Below the pieces are notes generated by a model. That model searched no databases. It worked only from the letters and a program-made list of their open reading frames with translations, and was not told the origin of the DNA. Shown one piece after another: positions 43,069-54,040 of a stretch of DNA of 64,000 nt. How positions within the stretch are numbered: position 1 is the stretch's first letter; every line of letters starts with the position of its first letter. Made by a program: the position numbers and the translations under genes. The DNA is taken from contig JAGPYM010000001.1 in NCBI GenBank assembly GCA_020736575.1, positions 2,108,001 through 2,172,000 of the forward strand, written 5' to 3'. The DNA comes from Thelonectria olida (Eukaryota > Ascomycota > Sordariomycetes > Hypocreales > Nectriaceae).

Positions 43069-44549
43069 TCAATTCAGCTTATGTGGCTTGTCAAACACAT
43101 TCAGAGGATCATACTTCTGCTTCAACTTCCGGAGTCGGTCCGTATTCGACCCAAATACCGTCCTCGGCGCAATGTTTTCCACATTTGTGTAATTCAAGTA
43201 TTGCCCAGTGCCATCACTAAGTTCCGCATCGTTGTATCCCATCTCCCGGATATTTTTCTGATATTGGCGGTTGTTCTCCCGTATCTTCTCGTCCAGAGCC
43301 TCGTTCTGCCACGTCCATGCAGTCCCCACGTTGTAGTAGTTGCCCCGACTGTTGAAGGCTGTCGCCTCGGCAGGGACTTTACCCGTGGCCTCGTTGGGAT
43401 AGCATTCGAACATGAACATGCTACCCTTGGCCTCCGGGTTGGCGTCGACAAAGTCGGTGAACTGGTCTCGAATCGTCGTCGCTGTCGAGAGCTCCAATGG
43501 CGTCGTGAAGTTACTCCCGCCAAATAGGTAACGTCTGCCAGGCGCCCACGTCTTATCTCCGATCTGATTGATGCTAGGGTACGGCATTCGTCCAACCTTC
43601 TTCATCAGAGGTTCCAGCTTCAGCAATGGGGCAAAGTACTTCTGTCCGGCTTCTTCCGCATTGTCTCCAAAGTGGAACAAGTGCACGAAGAGAACCCAAG
43701 GCCTCACCACGTCAGGATCGGCCCCAGGGGCGGCAGGTGCTCGACAGAATCCAGTGCGGAACGACTGGCTGCCGTCATTGGTCTTATCCCACATGTTGAT
43801 GAAGTCAACAACGGTAGGGAGATTGTTCATCGGCAGGACCAGAACACCGCCAAACACATCGCTTTGGGGGAATGCCTTCATGGTGAACTCAGTCACGACG
43901 CCAAAACTGCTGCCAGCGCCGCGAATAGCCCAGAATAGGTCTGGATTCTCTTCCTCTGACGCCGTAACAATGCTGCCATTGGCCAGCACAAGACGACAGG
44001 AGACCAGTACATCAATTGAGGTGCCATAGAGGCCCATCAAGACCCCAAACCCGCCGTGCAAGACAAGTCCGCCAACGCCAGTGTGCGAAACGGTTCCGCC
44101 CACAGTAGCAAGCCCATGCTCCCAGCAGGCTTCGTCAATGTCTTTCCATACGCAGCCCCCGCCGAATGACACCGTCTTCGAATTGGCGTCAACATTGACG
44201 TCACGCATCAGCGACAAATCAATGACCATGCCCTCAGGAGAGGGTGCGCTCGAGGCATGCGCAGTGCTATGCCCGCCACCTTTGACGTTAAAGGCAATAC
44301 CATTAGCTGCTGCGAATTTAACGACGGCGCTGACTTGTTCGGCAGTCTTGGGGAGAGCTACGGCGGCCTGGTCATCTAGGTCAGCAACGATACGACTTCC
44401 GAGGCTTGGTTAGTTCAACAACTTACCGCGGGTTTCACGCAAGTAAGGCTCCATCGTTGGAGACTCTCGTCGAAACCGCCATCGTGGGGCAGTAGCAGAC
44501 TGCCCTGAGGAAGCTGTTGGCGAAGTGCTGTATACTTGTCCACGGCCAT
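43069..44549 (-). CDS. FAD-linked oxidoreductase with BBE domain, bicovalent flavin type
   Basis: Berberine-bridge-enzyme-like flavoprotein, 473 aa in two exons (44549-44427, 44367-43069). The PCMH-type FAD domain covers about residues 35-210: the histidine of GGGHST (about residue 74) and the cysteine of FGGGCVWKDID (about 113) are the two residues used in bicovalent FAD attachment. HTGVGGLVLHGGFGVL and GAGSSFGVVTEFTMKAFPQS also belong to this domain. The C-terminal BBE segment is YLNYTNVENI with KLKQKYDPLNVF near the end. There is no signal peptide, unlike many fungal secreted members, so a cytosolic enzyme oxidising an alcohol, sugar or alkaloid-like substrate is possible. No other biosynthetic genes flank it, so a pathway is not indicated. 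Family is secure, substrate unknown. Confidence 0.9.
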
Positions 44550-45609
44550 CTTCTAGGTTTAACGGAAGACAAAAGGGACGTCTATGGTGGTAGACATTTC
44601 TTTTGTGTTTGAGAGCCCTCATGAGCCTTTATGGGAATGTCTTGGTTGACCATTGCAGCGAAGCATTGCCAAACAGGCACAAGCGCAACTCGGCCGTCAG
44701 AGCTGATGCTACTAGTCCTGCGCGAATAGACACGCTTGTGTGAATGTGTGTGGCCTAATAGTGCCTGCAAAGGTTCGAGATCGCGACTAACGCGAAGGGC
44801 GCAGAGCTATTTGAATAGAGGAGGAGTTGAGGCTGGGACCATGGGGAACGCGTTAGCCAGATCGGCGAGTCCGGTGGCTCCATGATGGGCTCCATGGTGG
44901 GCGCCATGATGGGAAGAAGATGCCAATTGGGCCTCGGGGTTGTTGCCATGTCAGATGTCAGCGGCCATGTTGAACAGCGGAGATAGTCTATCAGACCATG
45001 ACTGGGTCAAAGGTACGGAATTGAGGCCGTCAACTTGGTATCATGATTCGTCGAGCCAGGAATGGTTGGCAAGAGCAAAAGCGCCAGGGTATTTCAGCTG
45101 ACAGCTTACACCGACCCATCCAAGACAGTAACGTGAGAGACACGAGGTTGAGGTTCAAGGCCTGACTTGACTGCCGGATTGAAGTCACGCCAACATTACC
45201 TAATCAATTCACGAATGTTGAAGTCGGGCGTTCAAAATACCTGATGCAGGGAAAGATGCAGCAGACTCCCGAACGGTCTAGATTGGACGGTCTGGCAGGG
45301 GACGATAAGACTCAAGAGAGCGGGACCGTCCGTACAGTGCAAAGGTTTCTTGCATTCCCCGGTCATAGGGCATCTGCGGAGATGTGTAGGGGTGTGGAAT
45401 GCCCGAAAGAAAAATGTTCGTAACCAATGCGCACTGTATCAACCTAAAATAGAACCCTTGCCCATGCGAACTGAAGTCACTCCGTTTTCCGTTTTCTCTC
45501 GTCTCTGAATCCTTCCGCCCAATCGCTCACTTGTAACCATCTCACGCACACGCAAAAAAAACAACACCACTCTTTTTTTTCAAGACATCAATCTCTTCAA
45601 ACCGCAACC
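44550..45609. other. Intergenic region between flavoprotein and SERF-like genes
   Basis: Divergent upstream region of 1.06 kb. A short imperfect repeat of GCTCCATGATGGG-like units lies near 44877-44912. The last 130 bases before 45610 are C/T- and A-rich leader. No gene is recognised. Confidence 0.4.
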
Positions 45610-46015
45610 ATGGGTAACGTAAGAAAGTCCAAGCACTCCTAGGCGTGTCGTTTTTGTGCTGACTGGACGATCACAGGGCGCCAAGGCTCAGCAGAAGCGT
45701 GAACGCAACGCAAAGAACGAAAAGTCGGCCAAGTCGCAGCTGAAAGTTGTACGTGCAACCAACCCAACTCCACCATCTCCCTTTCCTCCGCGCTAACATT
45801 CTCGAATAGAACAAGCAGGCTTGCGACATCCAGTGCCAGGTTTGCAAGTCGACCTTCCTCAAGACCACCAAGGCTCCCGCGTTCGTGCCCTTTCCACCCG
45901 ATCTCGCCATGATAGTCCAACTAACACCTGATTTTCCACTTCCAGTTTGACCGAGCACGCCGAGAACAAGCACGGAAAGACTATCGAGGAGTGCTTCCCG
46001 ACATTCCAACAGTAG
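45610..46015 (+). CDS. Small SERF-like/zinc-binding protein (4F5 and At2g23090 type)
   Basis: A 73-aa protein in four tiny exons (45610-45618, 45677-45748, 45810-45880, 45946-46015). The first exon is 9 nt and codes only MGN. The N-terminal half is highly basic with Gln and Asn (GAKAQQKRERNAKNEKSAK), like the 4F5/SERF region. The second half has a C2H2-like zinc site, CDIQCQVCKSTF with later HAENKHGKT. This layout matches the eukaryote-wide family typified by plant At2g23090. The molecular role is not settled; SERF-like proteins have been linked to protein aggregation and RNA binding. All junctions keep the frame. Confidence 0.85.
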
Positions 46016-46328
46016 AATGCCGTTCTACTAACACAATGCACTCTTGAAGGACAAGACAAAAATGTGGGTGTCATGATGGCGTAGAAGGGAGAGTTGGGGC
46101 ATTCAGCGAGGCGTCTTCTGAGGGTGACAATGGCATGTTTTGGGGGGTGAGGGTTGCAAACGTTGAAAGACTCATGATGGGATGATGATTTACACAACGG
46201 TCCCTTTCTTTTTGCTCTCTGATTTCTGGTTTATTCCAAGGGAGGGGGGCATGCTTTCAGATCTGTTCTCTTTTTCCAGGTCCTAAACCTCCACGCCTGC
46301 CATAGACTTTGTCTCTTTTGACCTTGTC
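46016..46328. other. 3' region between convergent genes
   Basis: Short 3' region shared by the SERF-like gene and the oxygenase gene; nothing coding is recognised. Confidence 0.4.
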
Positions 46329-47561
46329 TCAGTGAGCCTCCACCGCCGCCGCAGCTGGAGGCACCTCAACCGGTGCTGCTGCTGTCGCCTTCTGCTTCGC
46401 TTGAGCCTGCTCTTCGCGGATCCCCGCCAGGATCTCCGGATACCACCGCTCTCCCACGTCCGGATGGCTCTTGACGCGGTTGCGTAGCGTTGCCTCCCCC
46501 AACGTCTTAGCCACGTCGCCTCGACGAAACGTAAACTCGACGTCGTCGATGCGCCCTCCGTTGGCTTCCACCACCCGTCGCCGCTGCTCTCGCACTCCCG
46601 CGGGCACCTTGCCCACGCCCACCGTCTCCAGGTCCTCAAACTCGGCGCCCAGCTTGACGCCTTGGAAGAAGGGAATCGAGAAGCGCGCCCCCGTGCCCGC
46701 CGCGGGAGACAGCACCCGGTGTGTCGTCGACACGCACACGCCTTGCGTCAACGCCTCGAGGCCCTGGCCGATGGCCACGACGAGGGTCCCCGCGATGGGC
46801 GGACAGTCAACCCACTCCCCTCTAATGTTCTGCACCTGCAAGCCGCGGTGCTGGGTGGCCTGCAGCAGATAGCTGGTCAGCATCGAGTCCTTGTGTGGAC
46901 CGACGCCCTGGCCCTGCGCTTCGCCGTCCTTGCCAAGCTGCTGGAGGTCGGGATACTTGACAATCTTGAGCTTGTGCTGCTGGTCTTGGTCAAAGTACTT
47001 GTTGAAGGCGTCCTTGGGGAGCTCAATGGCCTCGGCGATGAGCGAGGTGAAGGATATGGACATCTTGCCCATCTGGTCCATGTAGTCGGTGTAAGTCTCG
47101 CGGAAGCCGGGCAAAGACTGCTCTGCGGGCCATTGATTGGGTGCCAGTAGATTGTAGTACAGAGGGGAACCCGGTTTGGGGATGGGATGCTCGGTTGAGA
47201 GGTCAATCTGCTCGCGATGGTCAATCTCTCCGGCCGTGATCTCGGCCGAGAGCCGGGAGTAGCCTAGAAATGAATTGGCATTCTTCATCTCAATCTTGAG
47301 CCTAAAGTGGAAAGTTGTCAATTGGTGAACTTCTGTCGCAGACACAATGGGAAACTCTTACTTGTCTTCTTCGGGAATATCAAAGAAGCTCTTGCCCAGG
47401 GTGATGACACGCTGAAACAGCTCATCTGAAAGGCCGACGTTCTTCAAATAGAGGAAGCCAACCTCCATGAGCGCATGGCGAAGCTCCTTGAGGAACTCGG
47501 GCTTCTTGGCTGGGTCGCTGGCCGAAGCCAGGTCCAGAATCGGAATTGACGTAAACGACAT
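46329..47561 (-). CDS. 2-oxoglutarate/Fe(II) oxygenase, isopenicillin-N-synthase-like
   Basis: Member of the IPNS-like 2OG-Fe(II) oxygenase superfamily, 390 aa in two exons (47561-47362, 47301-46329). The N-terminal DIOX_N part has IPILDLASA and HALMEVGFLYLKNVG. The metal triad is clear: His and Asp of GPHKDSMLTSYLLQ (about residues 203 and 205) and His of STTHRVLSP (about 261). The co-substrate-binding Arg and Ser are in ARFSIPFF (about 273 and 275). The tail after about residue 340 is Ala/Pro/Glu-rich. The substrate cannot be predicted; fungal members act on small molecules, nucleobases or hormones. No biosynthetic partners flank it. Family is secure. Confidence 0.9.
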
Positions 47562-48077
47562 AGGAGCGAACTGATGACGGCAATATGAGAATGTTATCGG
47601 CGAGAAATAGAGGCTGAACGATGAAACTCAATTGATTGTACTTGCTGTGACAGAACTTTGTCTGCGTGCGTCTTCTTCTTCTCTCTTAAAATAATGTCAA
47701 ACAAAGATCATCTTAATCACAACATGGCGCAATTGCGCCATCTGGTCCAGTCCCGCACCTACGCGCCCTTTCGTAACCAAACGATTCCCGATAGCCTACA
47801 TTTTTGTTCATTCCCGACACCCCAACAGCGAATTGCCCATTCCCGAGCTTGTTCCCCCCGCATCGGACAAGAACCGACGTATGCCGGCCGGGTGGCGTTT
47901 CGCGATGGCCTCTCATCAGGCAGCATCCCACATCGGGGCCGAGATCGGTTGTCCATGCATTCTACATGTCATATCCTTGGCGCTGATGATAGGTGTGGTC
48001 GACAGCCTTGGTTGTACATGCATATCCGATGGTCCGTCTCATGCCATCCATCAACTTCTATCGTCTGTCTAGGTTGG
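47562..48077. other. Intergenic region upstream of the oxygenase gene
   Basis: Promoter side of the oxygenase gene and 3' side of UTP17. No gene is recognised. Confidence 0.4.
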
Positions 48078-51000
48078 TCACGAGGGGGCCGATAGTGGTT
48101 TCGTCGCAAGAAGGCTAGTAACCTTGTAGAACAAATCCTCAATCGGCGGCGCTGCGAACGCGGGAGCAGCGTCGAAGATGTCAGCAAGATGGTGCTGGTG
48201 GATCACACTTCTGTGAACATCATCATCTTCCATTTCCACGTCCTCTGCCTCTGCAGTTGTCTCAGCTGCAGTCACTTCCACATCGCTCATGTCCTCATCC
48301 TCATCCATGAGAATAATCTCCTTGTCATCTTCGGTGGCATCGACATTCTCGAGTCGAAGATCCTCAAGAGGCTGGACGGTTGCGAGTGAGGACGGGTTGG
48401 AGCCTTCAGCAACAACCCAGATCTGTGCAGCATCGTCCAAGGCGATGAAGCCGCTGGTATCCGGTGCAGACACCAGGCTGACTATTCTCTGAGGTGTGTT
48501 TCGCACCAATAGCGGCTCTGAGTCTTCAGGTTCAAAGATTCCCAAGGTAGAGCCCTCGCCGGATGGCAGGGCTACAGCGAAATGTCCAGAGGTATGGTCC
48601 ACGGCAAGCTGCACAAGATCGATGTTTGCTTTCGGCTTAGGAATCAAAACGCCATACCGCAACTCGTCGCTAACAACGTCGTACACACGTAGCTCGTCCG
48701 AGAGGACGATGACAAACGGCGATAGTGCACGAACAGAACGCAACTGTCCTTTCCATTGGCCCTCTAGCGCCTTGACAATGTCGCCAGACGCCGCATCAAT
48801 CACATAGACTGAACCAACGCCGACGGTTCCAAAGGCGACGAAGAGGGTAGAGCCATCTTCGGAGAATGACAGGCTGCCCTGAGGCTCGCGAATGGCCGCT
48901 GGCTCCGGAAGGTCAACAGTACCCTCCTGAGACAGACCGTCACCGACCGGGATCACCTGCGAGCAGTTCCATGAGAAAACTTCTCGTCCATTCGATCCCT
49001 TAACGACAAGGCCGTTCTGAGACCGAGTCTTGGGCCGCCAGAGACGAACCATGCCATCGGTTCCCACCGTTGCGAAACATGTTGAGACAGGGTTCGAAGC
49101 GAGATCGAGCACAGCCTCGTCGTGGTTAGTGGCGTGAGGAGCATTTATTCTGGAAACGAGGCCGATCTGATCATCACCCTCTCGGGCTTCCCAGAACTTC
49201 AGGTAGACTTCGCGTCTCTCCTGAATAAACTGGTCCTTTGCATCACCAAGAACATTGTCCACATCGCCCGATGAAGGCTCCCAAGTGTCGACACTAGCAA
49301 GCCACTCTCCATTGGCAGAAAACGCCATATGCGTGATGACGGGCTCATCGATTGGGTGGCCCTTGTTCGTCAAGTTGACGTCAGTCGGCTGCGTGCGGGC
49401 CAGAGGCTGCTTTGACACACTTCGGAAAGTCTCGAGGTCAAAGGTTTGCATCAAGGGAGCGGAAAAGTCCCCAGACGAGCTGGCCTGGCTGCTATTGCCC
49501 ACGCAGACATGCAGTCTTGAATGGTCCGAGGGGCTGATGGCAGCTGGGATGGGCCTTCGCACACTTTCAGGTGCCTTCCAGGTTCGCTGAACGAGGAGAT
49601 CCTTAGAGGAGGAAACATGCACCGCAGCAGACTGAATGCCTGCGATGTATGCGGTGGGCTTCAATTCGGCAGTAGATAAGACCATGGTCGAGTTATCCTC
49701 CAAATGAACCACGTATGAAGATCCGTTGGCAGATACGACAATGTTTTCCACGCTGGCTGAAAGATGAGGGAGAAAGTTCTTCTTCGATGTGTCCATCTGC
49801 CACAACACGAGGGAGTTCTCAGATCCTCCAGAAATCATATAGTGACCTGCCGAATGTTAGTGTTGGCTCAGAAGAGACGGGACTCAGCACATACCATCAG
49901 GGGACCACTTCAGGGCATGCACAGCCTTTCTGTGCCAATGGTACTTCTGGGCCTGGATCATGTCCTTTTCAGAACCTGGCTTGCCCAGAGCCTGGCTTCG
50001 GGATAGGACATCGTGGTACAAATAGATAGAACCGCGAGCACCTCCAATGATTACGTCGGCAACAGGCGAAGGGTTTGTTCGAGCTTTCTTCGACCCTGGT
50101 CTCGTATAAACTCGGATATCGAGGGCTGTGATGAGATCTGGAGCATCGAAGGAGTAGAATTCGAACTTCAGCCCCTCCAACGTAGGCGTCTGTTCTTCGA
50201 CCGGCACTCCAATGAAGAGGCGGTCATTGATTGCTCCAACCAAGACTTGGCCATCCCGACTTGATTCTAGGAGCTGGAGACCATTGCCGGCCTTCTTCAT
50301 CTCCACGATAATCTTGGACTGCGGCGCAGTTTGCACCTTTCCTTCATAGGCAACAACCTCAACTCGGTTCGACTTGTCCGACTCGGCAATCAAAAGAACC
50401 TCTTGTGTCATGTCGGATATCTGTGTTGACGAGACAACCAAGGCCTTGGCGGTTCCGGAACGTGTTTGGAAGGACTCAGGAGTCTTGGTGGTTGTCCAAT
50501 CGACGTAGAACACACGGCCGTCTGAGCAGGCCACCCACACGAAGTCGGGGTTTTGCTTTGAGATTCGCATCGCAGTAAGGGTAGAAGCGGTCGCGGGCTT
50601 CTCAGCGAAGGATTCGACAACCGTGATGGGAATTCGACGGACTAACAAAGAGTCCACGGCCGAGTAAACTTGAATCGAGGTGTTGTAGGCCAGAATGAGA
50701 TATCTGCGACAGGTCAGACGATCCAACCTGCATAGGCTCATTTTGCGACACTTACTGGTCATCTTCGGTAAGAATAGGGTCAATGTCGAGCATTCTTCCG
50801 CCCATGGGTTTCGACACCCGCCATCCAGCTTCAGCATTGTCGAACTGTCGAATAATCTCCAACTCTCGATCTCCAGTGGTTTCAAGTGCGGTAGACAGCA
50901 CGTTCGCCTCCGATTGTCCTCCATTTGCAGAGCTCACGGGCTCTGCATCTGATTTGCGCCCATTGGCCTTGTTGTGCCTCCGTTCAGCGCGCAGTCGCTT

Positions 51001-51084
51001 CGATCTTGAATCAGCCTCCGCAAGCTCTCGCTTTCGCTTCTTGGTGTGGTCGTCTTTCGTACGGTTGCTCTTTGCGCCAGCCAT
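48078..51084 (-). CDS. UTP17: UTP17/NAN1 (WDR75), WD40 t-UTP subunit of the SSU processome
   Basis: WD40-repeat nucleolar protein of the t-UTP subcomplex, which joins the nascent 35S pre-rRNA first and links rDNA transcription to 18S maturation. Three exons (51084-50756, 50703-49895, 49846-48078) give 968 aa, the usual length of this family. The first 40 residues are a strongly basic nucleolar leader (KKRKRELAEADSRSKRLRAE). Two stretches of WD repeats follow, with recognisable units such as HRKAVHALKWSPDGHYMISG, where the intron at 49847-49894 falls within the repeat, and GTDGMVRLWRPKT. The C-terminus has an acidic stretch (MDEDEDMSDVEV) and the helical tail. It lies head-to-head with RPB10. 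Confident by overall pattern and position of conserved blocks. Confidence 0.88.
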
Positions 51085-51410
51085 GGTATCTTACACTCTC
51101 TCGAGTACAATCAATAAAGACTGGACTGTTTTGGAGGTGCGGGAATCCAAGTCGTGAACGGAAACCACCGATCAAGAAATGGCTGGCTGGGTCGCAGAAA
51201 TTTTGGTCCCGCTCTCATGCTTTGGTGAGTGAACTTTTTTTTTACGATAAGATAAGCGCTGCCGGGGAATCCTCGGGAAGGAGAAATTATTTTTCAAACG
51301 CCATCCAGGCGCGCAATCACCAAGCTCTTTGAGTTCGCCCCAACTGCCCTTTGTCGCAAAGCATATCTTGAATCACAAATTTTGCGTGCGATCCCCATTT
51401 CAACGACAAG
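51085..51410. promoter_or_regulatory. Bidirectional promoter region, UTP17 and RPB10
   Basis: Only 326 bp separate the two divergent start codons. The gap contains two AAATTTT cores (about 51198 and 51380) similar to the RRPE element of yeast ribosome-biogenesis genes, and a T-run near 51237-51245. The resemblance to RRPE is partial, and a PAC-type GATGAG box is not clear. Confidence 0.45.
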
Positions 51411-51821
51411 ATGATTATTCCCATTCGCTGCTTCTCCTGCGGAAAGGTGTGCGACCCCGCCCGATGTGTGCCAAACGGGGACAGCCCGACTAACCAACCT
51501 CCAGGTTACTGGCGACCTTTGGGAACGCTATCTCCAGTTGATCGCGGACCCTCGCAAGACTGATGGGTAGGAGCACACTATGTCCGCTCAATAGAAGAGC
51601 ATGTCTAACTTGTCTTTCTAGAGTTGCTATGGACGAGCTTGGCCTCAAGCGCTACTGCTGTCGCCGCATGATCATGACCCACGTCGACCTCATTGAGAAG
51701 CTTCTCAAGTACGATGCCATCACGCGACGAACCCAACCCTGGAGAACAACAGCTGATTATATACAGGTACACGCCCGACGGCCGAAACGAGAAGAAGCAG
51801 CGATTGAACGAGACCGAGTAA
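51411..51821 (+). CDS. RPB10: RNA polymerase subunit RPB10 (ABC10-beta)
   Basis: Small zinc-binding subunit shared by RNA polymerases I, II and III. Four exons (51411-51446, 51505-51566, 51622-51708, 51767-51821) give 79 aa. [12 protein letters not shown] at the start is the diagnostic signature, followed by [32 protein letters not shown] and [10 protein letters not shown], which provide the four zinc cysteines (CFSC and YCC). The last intron is 58 nt with a GTACGA donor; after it [16 protein letters not shown] ends the protein. Without splicing, the frame would continue into a false tail. It is slightly longer than the 70-aa yeast protein. Identification is certain. Confidence 0.97.
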
Positions 51822-54013
51822 AGCACCTGTAAGATGGAACAACAACGGGTCAACATTGTCAGGCGTTTTGGAGGAAATCTTTGCACCCAACTGCCGTCTG
51901 GGTAGGCGTATAGAGGGAATGCCATTCAATACAGTTCTTGCTATGGATCTCACGGGCTCTCATTTTCGATTGCCAACTCATACCGACATGTGTTCGGCGC
52001 CAATCCGACATCCGCTAAAGGCGCGTAGAGAGACCTGTGCAGGTACTGCTACATGTCTGAGGATGGGGGATGTGATTGAAAATCTCAGGCTGGAGGAAAT
52101 CTTCTGATCATACCCATGAGCCCATGGCCTGGGGCATGGCTGGAATGCGTAACGGATCGAACGACACAATACCGAGCAACTGGGCATCATGGACAAGCGT
52201 TCTAGACAAACCCCACCTTGGCCTTGAGAAATGCGGTGGTGTTGACGCAGGTTTGGCCCAAGCTATGCTCCAAGGAAGAATAATCAAGCAAACATGAGGC
52301 GCCTGTAGACAAAGTACCTAAGCCAACAACCATTTCTTATTAATGCTCAAGGTCACTGAACGGTCCGGAAGACTCGCATATGCCCAATCTCACTTGACCA
52401 CGTCACCCTTGACAAGCTAAGGTTTGATGTTTTCACCCTGGCAATACTGGGCGTTGTTGGTCCTGATTTAGGACCGTTCTGTCTCATAAAGGCAGGTATA
52501 ACAAGCAAAAGGGCTCAGTATGATCTCGTGATTCGACCTCGGCGCAGTTGTACGGGGCTATCGGACCAACAACAAAAGAAACGGCAAAGCGGCGCGCTGT
52601 TGGTTTCGTTGACCCGAACTATCGGAGCCGAGCCTTGCCAGATAATGAGAGGTCGACTCATTTTTCCCCTCTACTCGGTATTACCACAGGAGCGCTATTG
52701 CAGGATAGCCATGTCTCGGGGGCGGACTCTTTGAGCGGCTTTTCGGTGAGTGCTCTCAACCAACAGGTAACATCGGGCGGCCGGACAATACGGCGCAGTT
52801 CATGGTCTTGGATCGTGATCCCTTTGAGCGGTCAGCCATCGGGACGGCCATCCCCGTGAATTTCCACTGTCCCAGCCCTTTTTCTGCAGAAATCTCTGCG
52901 AAGGAGCAGTCAGCGTGTTGACTCATCATCCTGCATACGCAATTGAGGCTCAAAGATGTCCAATAAGCTCTGTGATCAGCCCTTTGAGGCCCACGGTCGA
53001 GCTCGTCTGCCTGCTCATCTGCAAGTTCCGCGTGAAAGAGATGACCAACCGACCTCCAAGTCCACAGCTCCGAACAGCCGCTTGCCCAACTCGCGGTATA
53101 ATTGATGTTGGTTGAGGGAGTACACGTATAGCCTGCCGCCTCATGCATGGCGTATGGGGGTTAATTTGGACGGAATGCCGCAACAATTGCGGCCAATTAC
53201 CAAGACGAGTTACTCAAAGTGGGAATAATTACCCGCGCACGCAAGATGCAGCCCGCAGCCTGGCGATCCTACATACGCCATGTTGCTCACTAGGGTCCCA
53301 TCCAAACGAAATGGACCAGTTGAGGGCAGGCCGGTTTGAAATGCAATGCAGAGTCGATATGCGAGAATGGCGCGCCAAACGACAAGGTTTGTCGACGTCG
53401 TTTCCTCCCAGAGGCGCTGCCGGCGCCTATGCGATGCACCTAAGAGGTCCAGGTAGTATCTCTAGACCAGCCGCGTCCATTGACTCTAGCTAGCGCATCG
53501 AATTGATCCACAGCGTCGCTTCTTTGGGTTGATCTTTGTTCATGAGGGTCGGCAAAAACGGTGGCCGCCATCTTGGCCAGGGCTGAGGGCTCGCCGAACG
53601 GGGCTTTGGGGAAACAACGCTTCTTCAACATTCGGTCAACGCTTTCTCTAGAGTTGTGGAGTCCGGGATTCGTTCCGCAGGAGGTCTTAGCTCGCTTCAA
53701 GAGCTCTGATATCACGAACCCTAGCTCAGGCTGGACCAAGGAAGAATCGAGAAAAGAAGAAGCCAGCAACGCGAACCAACCAAGACCTCCGGGTGAGGGC
53801 CAAGCCTTGTCCCCGCACCGCTGTTGGAGACGGGATCGCTGGTACGGTTCCGACAATTCATTTAGCGCTGTGATATACGGAAAGCACGCAGTAGTGATGA
53901 CAATTAGACTTATCACGACGCTAGAACGCTGCTGGGTAAGAAAGGTGCCAGAGGATTGGTGCCACGGCGTGGAAAGAAGCGTGGGAGCTGGGGATGGCTG
54001 ATCATGGGATGCG

Positions 54014-54040
54014 AGTGTGTGTGTGTGTCTGTGTGTGTGT
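54014..54040. repeat. GT dinucleotide microsatellite
   Basis: A run of GT units with a single CT interruption. Confidence 0.9.

Noticed and set aside
43069..47561. A secondary-metabolite cluster made of the flavoprotein and 2OG oxygenase genes
   Set aside because: The two oxidoreductases are separated by a housekeeping-type gene, with no synthase, transporter or regulator nearby.
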